A DNA stretch of 64,000 bases, from assembly GCF_022376445.1 (NCBI RefSeq), contig NW_025955049.1, forward strand, positions 95,954-159,953. The letters run 5' to 3'. Below are positions 21,745 through 33,832 of this stretch, piece by piece (within the stretch, counting starts at the first letter, position 1; every line of letters begins with the position of its first letter). The notes under the pieces were generated by a model. It did not search any database. It was not told where the DNA came from and was given only the letters and a program-made list of their open reading frames with translations. The position numbers and the translations under genes are program-made. This stretch comes from Fomitopsis serialis. Lineage: Eukaryota; Basidiomycota; Agaricomycetes; Polyporales; Fomitopsidaceae.

Positions 21745-23679
21745 GCAATGAGTGATACCGGTATGTACAGTCAGTCACAGGCCTAGTGCACTGCAGCATC
21801 CGGATACTAAACATACTATTGCCTTAACACAGGCACCCCGCCGGCAGGACCTGAAGATCGCAACGCAGATAATGACGGTAATTGCACCCACAGATTATTG
21901 CGACACAGCTAGACACTCATTTTTGTATGCACAGATACACACCTTGGTTTCAGTGTACTGGATGCACAGGATACCTTACGGCGTCTCATGGCGCTCTCTG
22001 GAACTCATTTTGAAGCCCCGGAAAATTATCGTGAACGTAGTCATGCGACATCCACATCCACTCGTACGTCCTCCACCCTGAATCCAACAGCAGATAATCA
22101 ATGCATGTTGTGAAGCAGCCGAGGCGGCAGCAAACCATCATGTTGAACAGACTGATGACGAGAATATTAACGGAGCAAGTGTCGCTGACGAGCCAAGAAC
22201 CCATGAATACTTACCGGCCTCGCCGCCGCATTTGTCTGCCCATGAGCCTGTACCGCTCCCACCGCTCCCGCTGCCTGTACCGATTGAACCGCCCACCAGT
22301 GCCCAACCTTCGTCTTCGGTCACTGTTATCATCTTTACCGGATTTGATGACACTATTGTCGATCGTCCAAAGAGCTTGCTCGAGATCGTACTGGTCGAAC
22401 CCCCATTTACACTCCAACATTTACTTTCCAGCCTCGCCGCACCCGTCCAGGGCGACTTATTCAACAATTGATCGCGCAGGGCCGGGCCTCTCACACCTAC
22501 ATTGGCACTTCTCGTCACCCACTCGATGTTGCGGAACACTCACCGGACGAGTACTTCAGCTACCAGCGCAGCTTCCGCGAGCACGGAAACCTTGCTGCCA
22601 TTCTGAATACCTCCCTTGGACGCGCTACCATCGAGAGCTGTGGAACGGGCCCTGACTTTCCAAGCCATGCCGAAGTGTACGAGCACGCTCGGAACCTTCA
22701 ACCCGCTCTCCCTGATCATCTTCCTATTTATGCAATATACTGTTATCATGATCCGGTAAGTCATACACTACACTTGAATCACAGTGGCTACGCACTTATA
22801 CAGTATGGAACGGCGATAGATGGTGTTGAGCCCAACTTCCATGGCCACAAGTTCAGCAGATCCCGCACTGGCAGTCCCTCTGGGTGCGCTTCGACTGGGC
22901 AGTAACACTGAACCTAGCCTGGCACAACCACTGATTGCCTCGTTCCCCGTGTCCGATGCGGATGGGACCACCAGCCACGCTCAGCCACAGCCAGTGTCAG
23001 CGGAGGATGCGGATGCCATACTCCTGCAACAATACATCGAGCAGCACTTCACTGCGGAGTCGGGCGTTATCCGTGATATTCAAAGTCGCCAGGAACAACT
23101 TCAGGGCCATGCTCGGCCGGGGCGGTCACACACTGCGAGGAACCGACGACTACCACTGAACCTGTGGTTGTTCCGGTTCCGAATGCTCAAGACGATCTTC
23201 TCACATTTTGGAATACCTGTGAACAGCCCTCTAGGCACCGTGGAGTCACGCGTACCAGGATCCACACCTCAGTTGGTGGGATCCAGAGTTCAAGGGAAAA
23301 CCGCTCGTGTGACGTATCAAGAGATCTTCAACTGGGCAGGAGTAGAGGCGAACACTGCTGCCAACATTCGCCCCATCTACCTGCATCTCGAAGCTGCGTA
23401 TCGCGCGAACCATCCTTGAACCGCGCAGATGTCTTTGCCACCCTACCGGAGGGACCGAAGCAGCTGATCAAGCTTGCTGGCGCCATCATTGAGGGGCCGT
23501 ACTTCAGTGGGATTGAGGAGGATCTCGACACCGATGAGCAGATCCCTTGGGTGACGATGAAACAGTCAACCTGTACGGAGGGATTACGTGTCTTCCACAA
23601 GACCTCAGGGCGTAAGTGCACTCAAGTCTGGCATCTGCACCGGGATGATGCTGATTCCAACGCTTTCCAGACTTCATAG
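21745..23679 (+). pseudogene. Unknown element-associated gene, apparently degraded
   Basis: A plausible start is MSDTG, followed by spliced exons through SVLDAQDTLRRLMALSGTHF. Longer coding stretches follow: EAAEAAANHHVEQTDDENIN, IFTGFDDTIVDRPKSLLEIV, YLHLEAAYRANHP and FATLPEGPKQLIKLAGAIIE. I could not resolve the exon junction near 22050-22110. Around 23415 the frame must change by one base without a usable intron, which suggests damage. The family is not recognised. It ends 76 bp from the end of the integrase gene on the opposite strand, tail to tail. It sits between repeat unit C and the integrase, so it is probably another component of the mobile block. Confidence 0.45.
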
Positions 23680-23755
23680 GCCAAATTGCAGGTGCCCCGT
23701 AGGGGGATAATCGAGAGCATGCATAGAGAACGTGAATGGAAAACATAAATTGACG

Positions 23756-26246
23756 TCACTCAGGATCAATAGCATACATCTGCTGGCATATCCTAAGAGC
23801 CTCGACCCAGACGAGACGACAAATGCCCATGTCTCGAGATGAACGGTTGACACGCAGAGCAAGTTCTGCATCCAACGCAGCAACCTCAGCTGGTGTGAAC
23901 GGGCAATTTGGCGCCTCACATTCGACCACAGACAACTCGCTAGGGCGTGTAAACCCTGGAGAGAAAGGGTTAGCTGCCTCCCACTCATCCGGGTTGTTGT
24001 TGAGATGGTGCGCCATGAGCATCGGATCGTCTAGCACATCCCAGTCAATGCCATACGCCTGTGGGTCATCAATGGCATCGTGGAGGGGTTCGCGTCGCTG
24101 GACACGAATGTCTTGGTGATTCCCAATACCTCGTGGCCCATTCTCGATCATTCCGAAGATGAAGCGGTCGCGCGGACTACGAGAGCGGTCTGTGACGTGC
24201 CGCTCATGGAGGGAGTGGCTGTTCCAAGACGCTGCCCAGTCATAGACATCGGCGTTGATATTCCCAAGAAACAGATGGTGAACGAGCCAGATGTGCGCAG
24301 GGCGGGAAGAATGGAGACCTGCGTTGTGCTCAAGCTGAAGGAAGAAGTTCTTCCACTTCTGGCCTACGCCACGGGTGAAGTCGTACCATAAGCGCTCGAC
24401 ACGAGTGTTGTGGACGCTCCTGGATAGATAGGTAATTGTGAGCTCCAGATCTCTGGGTAGTACGACAATGCTGACCTGCCCCATATGTATGATCCCCGCC
24501 CATGACCTTGATGCTCATCCTGCCACCGAGCAACGAGCACATTCTCACCTCCATGGTCACCACGTACGCGACTGGGATCTCCACAATCAGCGCGTGCATG
24601 GTGGAAGAGAAGCAACACTGTCTCGGCCCGATTGTTGTTATGTACGCGGATGCCGACAATGTACCGGGACCAGCCGTCAATGAAGCAATGAACGACCAAT
24701 TTCCATCGAATGAGCCCTGCAAAATTGAAGAAGGTACATTGTGAGTATTGCGTCACTAAGAGTTCAACAGCTTCTAGTGAATACACACCGTGCTGACCAT
24801 CGTGGTGCCACAGTGCGTTTGGGCCGGCCACCTTGTATATTCGGCGGTGAATGCGCCGATCAGCGAAGATGTTACCGGTAATGCCATGCACACGGACATA
24901 GGCCGCTAAGAGGCGCGTACGAGGAACACGGTGGCCCTGAGAACGCAAACAGCCAGCCAGCATGCGACGCCCAAAGTTGGGGAACACGGCGAGGATGGAA
25001 CTGACTACAGTGTCAAGTTCGCCATCAGATAGCGTAGAGACAGGTGGCGTGGTTGATGTATGAGTGCGGGTGACAGTCCCGGATGCATCTGTGACCTGCT
25101 GAATGACAGGTGCTCCAGGTTCGACGAGATTGTGTTCAAGGGCACGTCGACGGACAGTGCGACTTGAACAGCTGAAGACAGGCGCCAAGCCCAGAGGTCC
25201 CCGCATCTGTAAGCCAGTCTCAAGGAATGAGGGGTTGATCTCTACGCGTGGGCGCCCCCGGCGTCCAGTCCGCACACGCTCAGCAATGACTATGGGCGGG
25301 CCTGCTGGCGGATCAGACGAGCGGTGCACCGCTTCATCAAGGACCTCAACCATATTTGAGACGCCAAGCCGGAGATCGTTGAACTCCACAGGGCGAAAGA
25401 GCGTGCAGTGCTGCGCAGAGAGAAGTCATTGTATCAGTTGAATTGAATAAATCTAAGGGCATCGAGAGAGCGTACAGGTTCCACCTCAGCCAAAAACCGC
25501 AATACCTCCTCCCTCTGTTGCATCAACCTGTCTGCATCCCCAACTTGGGTCTGAGCCGCTGTCGTAACCCGATCACACAGCACAAAATATGCTGAGCGGA
25601 TGTTATCGACAAGGGTATTCGAACGGGTGAGATTCTCCGTGGTGCTGTCGATGCTATTGACAACGCTGGTGAGACTTGCACGGAGGTTCGCAAGCTCGTC
25701 TGGGGGAATGATGGCATGATTCTGCAAACAATTAGCTTAGACCGAAGAAAGACAATGAACGAAATGAGCGTACCTCCTCGGCATCCGCAAACAAGCGCAG
25801 TGCCATTTCCCGGTGGATGGGCAGCACTTCCGAGTAATCTGCAATGCTGTGGAGCAACACCCATGCCGTGCGGTCGCACAGAACTCGATGTCGGAATCGA
25901 ATGGCTTGTAAACTTGAGTGGTTGCCAGCCGGGGTCAGATGCGTGATAATGGCGTCGTCGAGTGCATGGAGCATAGTCGTGACACTGTGTTGGAGGTTGA
26001 GAAACTCATCCTGAGGGATAGACACATGCTCCTGTGCCATTCAGTGTCAGTCGAAAGCCCGAGGTAAAAGGAGGTAAAAGAACGAAGGCTCACCTGATCT
26101 GCGTAAGCCTGAAGGCGGAGAACATCTTCCTGTCGTTGTGTGAAGATCTCAACGTGACCAACAGCATCAGAGGCCTCAAGCACAGAGTGAATGTCTCGGG
26201 AGAGGATCTGGAACGATGTGCGTATGTGATTGAGGACAGCAGCCAT
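23756..26246 (-). CDS. DDE (rve-type) integrase/transposase, intact
   Basis: ATG at 26246 gives MAAVLNHIRTSFQILSRDIH. Five introns of 51-82 nt can be removed in frame to the stop at 23756. The catalytic triad of a retroviral-integrase fold is visible: Asp in WHHDGQH, Asp in RGDHGGEN, and Glu in NTRVERLW, with 34 residues between the last two after splicing. Before it lies a helix-turn-helix-like segment (SSRTVRRRALEHNLV, FGRRMLAGCLRSQGHRVPR). The N-terminal exons encode a repeated helical module (see findings). There is no reverse transcriptase, so this is a DNA-transposon or domesticated integrase of the kind common in Agaricomycetes, acting on DNA in the nucleus. All residues needed for activity appear present. 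Confidence 0.8.
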
Positions 26247-27844
26247 GGATAGAGAAGTGAGAAACACCGGGAAGTGTCGCCAGGTCACTGACAGCGGGGG
26301 TGAAGGTGTTGAATCTGACTGACTCGGGCAACTCACAGCTAGCCTGAGAAATTGTGTTGGTTCGGTGTCCGGAAATCACAGGCAGTAGTAAGTACAGGAC
26401 CGTACAGGATTGTACAGGATCATACAGGATCATGAAGGATCTCCTGCGAAGTTACATGGAGCGACAGGAAATGACAGGACAGGAACGGACAGGAACGAAC
26501 AGGAACTGACGAGAACTGATGGGAACGAACAAGAGCTGACAGGAATGGAGGTGTGTATGCCATTCCATGCCGGATATTGAATGAGCGGCCATGTATGCGT
26601 AGATAGATAGCAGCTTTTAGTCCAGCCCCATCATTCATGCGAGCTCGGAACGTGTACGTACAGGACGGGCACACAACTGGAGGAATAGGACTGGACGTGG
26701 GCGGACATGATGGGACAGGCTGTGACAGGACATGAAGGGACGGCTATGACAGGAACGTACCGGATCCGATAGGATATGATAGGATATGACCTATGTGCTT
26801 GAGATCCCTTTCGATTCCGAGCCAACCTCTGATTTCCTGAGGTTACACAAAGATAAAGAAGAGATTCGGAAGTGTCCGATACTGAACCGTATGTTCTGGT
26901 AAGAAACCTTGTGGTCTGATAGGATGCTGCTCGATATCACAGACTCACTCAGTGGCGGTTCCCTGAGGACTATATAGGTCAGTAGCGAAAGGATTTTTGT
27001 CCTGTACGGGCCTTGATACGGTACTGTACATGGTCGCCTTAATACGTAATGTTATGCAACCATCGACAATTGTCCATATTCATATGCAGTGTTAATTTAG
27101 ATTATGCTACGCAAGGAAGGCAGCGGTTGGCCGCACGTCCAACTTCGGCGACGAGCTTGATTCCTCTCCGTCCTTCGCATTTCCATCATTGTTCCGTTCC
27201 ACATAGTACCACACTTTTGACACGGCATCTCAGGGGTAGAAGGCGACCTCGTATTAACAAGCCGACTTCTAATCATTCAGATAACTGCCCTGGGTCCCGT
27301 CTGAGGTGTGTAGACGTGTTACTATCAGTATGTCAGGGATGTCACTGCTGTGGTATTGTCCAGATGACATTCATATTCTCCGAGTCAGCAGCGTGCTGAA
27401 TACCGCTGATTGGAGGCAACGCGACTCATCTGTCATGCATGTATTTTTCAAATGCCACGAATTGCCAGGTGATGTCTGATTCGGATGGAAGTCAACTTGA
27501 GACGCACTATCATACGATCGCATCGCCGACCACACCTCGCACGAACCCGACTAATACGTGTACCTTTCTAATCCTCAAATCATCTATCACGCCTGAAAGC
27601 CTGACAGGCGAGAAATCCGATGAGTACGCCTCAAGTTGTTCTTGATAATCAAGTGAGCACAGGACTGTCTACGAACAAACGTGACTTAATCAGTATCAAT
27701 CTAGCGTCGCAGATTCGTGAACAAGCAATACATATATCCGGGTGCGCCCTTCAGGGATCTCAACCCTCAGCACTACCTCCTAGGCGCTAGGACTCGTTAC
27801 TAGTACTCGGCTGTTCTGCATTTTGTGATTACTGACTCGAGGCC
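26247..27844. other. Upstream region of integrase and of DUF6534 gene
   Basis: From 26390 to 26790 the plus strand is full of ACAGGA, GACAGGAAC and GATAGGATATGA words. From 26.8 to 27.8 kb there is no recognisable gene. The right border of the accessory block should fall in here, but no terminal inverted repeat was identified. Confidence 0.5.
26390..26790 (-). repeat. ACAGGA/TCCTGT-rich stretch upstream of the integrase gene
   Basis: Many copies of TACAGGA, GACAGGA and ACAGGAAC lie on the plus strand. On the integrase coding strand these read TCCTGT, the same word that is enriched upstream of the HECT-like gene at 4555-4800. Confidence 0.6.
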
Positions 27845-29898
27845 ATGAGTTCTCCGCCAGCATTGGACGGTCTTCTCGGGGCTGTCTTCATTGGCATCGT
27901 TCTATCCACCATGTACGTGTGTCGCAGACTCCGGAAGCGCTCATCGTAACTCCTCCTACAGAATTTACGGCATCACGTGTTTGCAAGTATATCTCTACTA
28001 CACCAAACATTGTCGCGACGACGGTCGTGGTATGAAAGTATATGTAGGATGATTGTTTGCTTCAATCGCTCGACACTGAGGCTCACGGCATACTGGCAGG
28101 TCTCGCTCCTGTTGTAAGAACTCACTTTGATTCCGGCCTATATCCTGATGTGGCTGCAATCACTGACTACTATCAAGGGGCTTCGATACCTTGCATGTTG
28201 CACTCTTGGCGATCACCTATTACTATTATACCGTAACCCACTTCGGTGACTTCGGAAGGCTTCAAGGAGATACTTGGTAAACATGCAGTATAGATTCAAT
28301 CGCCATCTGACGCTGGTCGCGGTCGCAGGAGTTTATCGGTATGAATACTCTTTTCGTCTGTGTCGCATGTACTAAGGCAATCACAGGCACAAAACACTGT
28401 TGGCGTGAGTACATATTCATGACAAAATTACTATGTGTTACTAATACGCTACCTAGGGTATCTTAAGCGCCATGACACAGTTGTAGGTATTCTACATTTG
28501 TCACCCGTCGTCATACTCGCTACACTGGTCATGCTAGTTTCTTTGCATATCGCCTATATAACCGTGAGTTTACGCTCTTATACCAGTGAGACGCGCAAAG
28601 CATCGTTTAACGTCATGCCTATAGTCAGCGGGAAGTTGTTGTGGTTGCCGATAGCAATAGTACGTGCATGGCCTTCCCAGCCCTACGTCTGGACCTGACG
28701 ACTTACGTGGGTGGATACGAAGTGTGTCATTTCGTTGGTACAGACTGGTCAGTTGCTGATCTACCGCATTCTGGAATTGCTGAACTGTTGATTACCAGGT
28801 TGCTCTGCCGGTGCTTGCTTTTCTTGACATCACTAACGCACGGCGTGAAACTGACATTCGTACTTGCCACACTTACATCAGCATACACCGCCGTGGGGTA
28901 TGAAATGAATGCCATAACTCAATCCCATTGACTAACCGAAGCCTCCTCCAGATACATGAATCATTATTTTGATGCATCGCAAAAGGCGTTGGTGCGTTTG
29001 TTATCGATATATGACTGGGAACGAGACCTGAGTCGTATTACCCCAAGCCTTACGTGACTGCAGGCCTCATTGCTGACATCGTTTGCGACTCGCTCATCGC
29101 TGCTAGTATGATGTTCTTCCTCCTGAAGAAACGCACCCAATTCGCTAAGTGCGGCAGTCTACTTCACAAGTTTTGCTTTAACTTACAATTGATTGGACTA
29201 TCAGGACCAACAGAGTGCTCAATCTTCTTGTCACATATGCTTTGAATACTTGTAGGGCATGTTTCACTGTACTTCCGTCACGAAGTGATACCAATTATGA
29301 CGATGACAGGTCTTCTTACAACGTGAGTGCTGGTGCACACAAGCTTATCAGTCCATAGCTAAATGAGCTCCAGAGTGTTCACCGTGATTTGCTTCATTTT
29401 TGTGGGTCGAGATAGAGCCCTCATGATGATACTCGCTCATGATGACGGCATGTTACACAGTGGTATACCTCAACAGACACTCTGATCTACGCTGTGTTCT
29501 ACTGGGTCCTTATTCGCCGTACGTCGACAACTCTATTCTGCCATGGAAGTGTCTCACTCGTCATCTGTAGTGTATTCCTGTTCACTGGTGTCAACGTAGG
29601 CAATCGGCGAACGTATTTCTACGCTCTTCCTGACGCGACTGACGCGACCATTTTATACAGGCTGAATACAAGAGACACCATCAAACATGTTCTCGAATCG
29701 GGCTCTCACGAACTATTCGGCATCCGATCTACTACCACAGTGATACCCAGTGAGGCCTCTTCAAGACGGGCAGTCACTAGCAAGGGTTGGGCGGACCCTC
29801 GCTCACTCACTGTTGACATTGGCGCGGACGACATAAACATCAAGACGTCCACTATGTTGAATGATGTAGATGCAGATGAACACGTAGCACTCCCATGA
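27845..29898 (+). CDS. DUF6534-family multi-pass membrane protein
   Basis: ATG gives MSSPPALDGLLGAVFIGIVL. Splicing then yields IIYGITCLQVYLYYTKHCRD, GFDTLHVALLAITYYYYTVT, HFGDFGRLQGDTW, AQNTVGGILSAMTQ, FFAYRLYN and, further on, YVTAGLIADIVCDSLIAASM plus a hydrophilic tail ending VDADEHVALP. This is the standard layout of the seven-helix DUF6534 family that is greatly expanded in mushrooms. Its function is unknown. Exons are short (some under 30 nt) with GT-AG introns, and some middle exons are uncertain. No disabling mutation was seen in the parts I could splice. Two paralogues occur at 54.9-56.9 and 62.8 kb. Confidence 0.75.
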
Positions 29899-30059
29899 TT
29901 TGTCTATCGAATGTATTTCTTGCAGTTTGGGTGTAAATAGAGGAACTCTACAAGCCGACACTTGCTAGACACTCAGCCGCCTCCCTTCGGGAGTCGGCTT
30001 CGTGCCATGGCCCCCCAGTGCCAGCGCCAGATATCAGAGCCCGCCCAATACATCAGAGC

Positions 30060-31138
30060 CCGCCCAGTGCACCAGAGGCCCCAATGAGGCATTCCCCGGA
30101 CGCAGTCTCGTGTAACCGCCTCTGTGTGCCTCGCAGCCCCGAAAGACACGGACTCCGCGTGGGTAGAGGCCGTGCGGGCAGACGTCCGGATCCTATTAGA
30201 GAGTCGCCTCTGACGGAGACGCGCCGCCCACGACGATATGTACACGGTCATTGCCAGCGTAGGACCAACGCGGTTGAAAGTACGTGTCTGCAAACACGGA
30301 CTCTCGTATCTCTGGGCCCGAGGCATGGAGGGATGCCGTACGAGGCTGGTCCAGGACGAGACGATGGATGGCGGTGCGTGCGTCGTAGCTGCTCCGACAA
30401 CCAAGGCGTTGTCTGCGGAATCGCGGCACAGAATTTGGAAGACGGCCTCGACGTTGGGCATCGACAGAGAGGGCGGAAGACGTGGGCGGAGAGGTTGTCA
30501 GTGAGGGCCGAGCAGCTATTGATCCGCACCTTGGAGAAAAATGGTGTCTACATTGGGAGCGGAGATCGTATACAACGCCACGATGTGTATCTGGTGACAA
30601 GGGGTGTGCGGGACTGCGTAGGGCACAATCGTCCTTGAGACGCTTGAACACAAGGGGCGATGTACTGGAGGTGGCCCGCAGTGGTCGACGGCAAAGAGCA
30701 CGCGAATCGAGCGTACAGGGCACCGGAGGACGGCAGTGGGTGCACCTTCGACTCGAAAGGCTCGGTCGGGGCGTGTGCGCGCGACCTAGGTGCGTGGAAC
30801 GCCGGTGACTCCAGAGCAGATGCGGTGGACAGGAGCAGGGGTGCGATAGCGAGCGTGGCTAAACATTCACCTGAAGCAGCAATTTCACTCGTAAGATAAT
30901 GGCAGCCACTTCTCCTGGACATGGGGGTTGCTAAACCACATTGTGTTGGGTCCGGGATGCGCGCGACGATAGTTTGCAAGTCCTTCGGAGTTCGAGCCCA
31001 TATACCATGAGGCGCCTTCATATATTCACGGATCGCATGGAGAGGCTACCAACCGCTTCGGTGTGGGAGTTTGAGTGCAGTAAGTATTCGGTTGGTGTAT
31101 GGTGTTCAATGTGACTCACTTAAATGTGGCGAAGGCAG
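30060..31138. repeat. Duplicated segment X, copy 1
   Basis: Blocks of this segment recur in the same order and orientation at 40.35-41.41 kb. Examples are CCCGAAAGACACGGAC followed by GTGGGTAGAGGCC, GCGCCGCCCACGACGATATG, and near the right end GAGGCTACCA...GGCGAAGGCAG. Long frames exist on both strands but I cannot assign a product. The right end of the copy falls at 31138, exactly where the truncated peptidase begins. Confidence 0.55.
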
Positions 31139-31781
31139 AAGGCACTCGTGGGGCGGCATGATTGCCCTGCATCACGCCTCGCATCGCTACTCGAAAGGCT
31201 TGAAGCACATCGTCGCTGCGAGCGCCACCCCGTCGATGGAGCTGTGGGTGGAGGGCGTCTATAAGCTGCGCGAGCAGTTGCCGCCCGACGTACTGGCGGT
31301 GTTGAAGCAGCATGAAGCAGCAGGGACGACGGACAGCAAGGATTACCAGGATGCAATCGTGATCTTCTACAAAAAGCACCTCTGGCACCCTATATCCGTG
31401 GCCCAAGGAGCTGCTGCAGTCGTTTGCCGCCATGGAAGAGGACCCCACAGTATCCACGACGATGTGCGTACCGCCACTGAGTCTGTTACTCTTGGTTGAC
31501 GTATTGACGGTCATTGGTCATGATCTAGGAACGGGCCGTCTGAAATGTGTGTCAACGGAACGCTGCGGACCTGGTCGTGCGTCGATCAGCTGCACACCAT
31601 CTGCATCCCGACGCTGTTCACCAATGGGCGCATGGACGAAGCGCACGACGCGAGCGTCGCACCCATTTTCGACAAGGTAAATCGCGTCAAGTGGATCCAA
31701 TTTGCCAACAGCAGCCACGTCGCGTTCCTCGAGGAGCCCCAGCGATACCCTTCTATCGTGTCTGACTTGCTCGACAAGTAG
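31139..31781 (+). pseudogene. 5'-truncated proline iminopeptidase (alpha/beta hydrolase)
   Basis: The sequence starts at the nucleophile elbow (HSWGGMIALHHASH, normally G-x-S-W-G-G) and continues KGLKHIVAASATPSMELWVE and KDYQDAIVIFYKKHLWHPYP. An intron of about 68 nt (31464-31531) follows, then MNGPSEMCVNGTLRTWS, PTLFTNGRMDEAHD with the acid residue, and SSHVAFLEEPQRYP with the catalytic His, ending at a stop. Family members remove N-terminal proline and are about 300 residues long. Here roughly the first 100, including the oxyanion region, are missing and replaced by segment X. It is most likely a dead gene, unless a new 5' exon is used. It shows no other frame damage. Confidence 0.75.
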
Positions 31782-33832
31782 ACAACGTGCTGGTTGGTAG
31801 TGTAAGGAGTCCTACTCGTCTTCATCTGTCTCGTGTGATTGCGGTGCCGTCTGCAATATCTCTCGCGGTGGTCGAAGTCGGATGCTCCTTGGCAGCAGAT
31901 ATTGGACAAGCGCTTGCGCCTCGTTCGTTGTAGAGTCGAGTTCGGTGCGGCTACATGTGACAAGCACAGTCTCTGGCATCGTACGGTTGTGCCCAGGCTT
32001 CAAGTTCTCACTCAGAGCCGGCTCTCTGATCAGTACTGCTTATAAACTGTCAGTTATGTCACATACCTCGTACAGGCGGGTACACACGGCTTGAACGAGT
32101 ACATATTGAGGCCCCCGGAAAGCCCCCGACACCAAGGCCCTTTAGAGTCGTAGGGTTAACGGGGTTCTGGCAGTCTGCGTTGGCATAAATCACGAAGCTG
32201 ACTATGTCCATATGTCAATACGAGTGGTATATGATTTTGTTCAGGAAGCAAATGCTTACTCTGGCTAGCGCCGTCATTGGCGGCTCTCCAGACTGAGTTG
32301 ACTCCCGCTTCTCCAGGAGTGCAGCACTTGCCATGTGAAGCGCTGCATGCTGTACTGATAGATTCTAGGAGCGATACATAATAAGCCATGATGTCCATAG
32401 AACGGAATTCGAGCGACCTACTCTTGCATTCGTAGTCGCTGTATCATTCGAAGCGTTCATCGCCGGCTACGTTGGTGGCCGTGGCCAGGGTGGCGAAGAC
32501 GACAGTGGCAAAGTGGAACAACGCATTTTACTGTTGCTGTGAGAAGAAGTACATAGGAATGATGGATGAGGAGCAGATACTGACCAGACGCGATAGGACA
32601 TGCTGTAGCTTCATTTCAAGATCATGATAGCAGTGGAGAGTTGTCGACGTAGCCAGTCCAGTCTGGAAATCGCAAGTCCTGCGCGCCATCACGAATGCGC
32701 CACTGAGTCAATTCGCAGCAGATTGTATCACACCGACGAAGACTCGACGGCGGCGCACGAGAACAACTGCGGTGAAATCAGTAGTAGACCATTTGGATGC
32801 GAGTTCCGGAGCTGAGCGGAGAACATCATGCATCACATGTGATTCTTTTTCTGTTTTGCTCGGACGCATCCAAGACGCATTACTTCGCAGGTGTATATCG
32901 ACGCATCGAGGCCGATGCGAAAACGGAGCGTAGCGACCTTGTTCCCAAATTAACTACGACTCGCCGCGTGCATGTGCTCACCTCTAAGGTATGTCACATA
33001 TGCTCATCGCATTCAAGTTGTGGACCACGGAGTAAGCCTTAGCCTTTGGCGAGATCGGCGCATGGAAACAGCAGGTTTCGGAGTGGCGCACCAAGAACAT
33101 GCTTTACAGGCGTCTGAGGAGGAGGATCCCGGACGATCCGCGCATGGGGACATATGTGTGCAGTGTCCTGTAGAGCGACTTGTGATTAGCGCTCGTGTTT
33201 TACGCACGTACAGAAGGCCAGTGTCGTGTAGAGATCGTGCTGGTGCAGGTGTTGCGGCATCTGCCTTGTCTGCCTTGCATAACTTTATGATGTCCAATGA
33301 CATACTGCGACAGTGGAACTGCGCACTTGAGCTACATACTATCACTCTGTAGGTCGCTCTGTGGATTGCCTGATCAGCGTCGACTCGTAACCCGAGAAGC
33401 TGCAGTGACTTCCGAAAGAATGTGTGCAGTCGCTGTCAGAAATGACATTGCAGCGATTACATGGTGCTCTATCAGGGTACAGAACAAGGATAGGCTCACC
33501 GCATTGACGCACACCTGATGGCACATCCGAGTTGCAAGTTGACAGGTGCCGACGGCGATACTTCGCACCGCAGCTGTGATCATGATGAGCTGCAGAGATA
33601 TGACTGTCAACGTTGTGAGTTGATGATCATCACGACATTGGAGGAGGCGTCATAGGCATTTGCCAGTCAGTGATCGGAGCGCTCGACGACAGCGGGAAAT
33701 GAACGTTGCACACGTTGGTCGTATGTAGGCTGTAGCTACTGGTCGCTGCGCTACAGGAAACGTTTCTCAGCAGCCATGCGTGTGTGTCGACGATTATGTG
33801 TTCTTCTCATGAAATGTCAGCACGTCTTTGCG
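31782..33832. other. No gene recognised
   Basis: Several frames of 60-126 codons occur on both strands. One (about 33045-33180) reads EIGAWKQQVSEWRTKNMLYR followed by RLRRRIPDDPRMGTY, which looks coding-like, but I found no neighbouring exons or family. The 3' end of the PLP-M20 gene abuts the right side. Confidence 0.35.

Noticed and set aside
30018..30723. Long overlapping frames on both strands (up to 206 codons)
   Set aside because: High-GC DNA produces such frames by chance. The homologous segment at 40.5-41.2 kb does not keep any of them open, and no family is recognisable.
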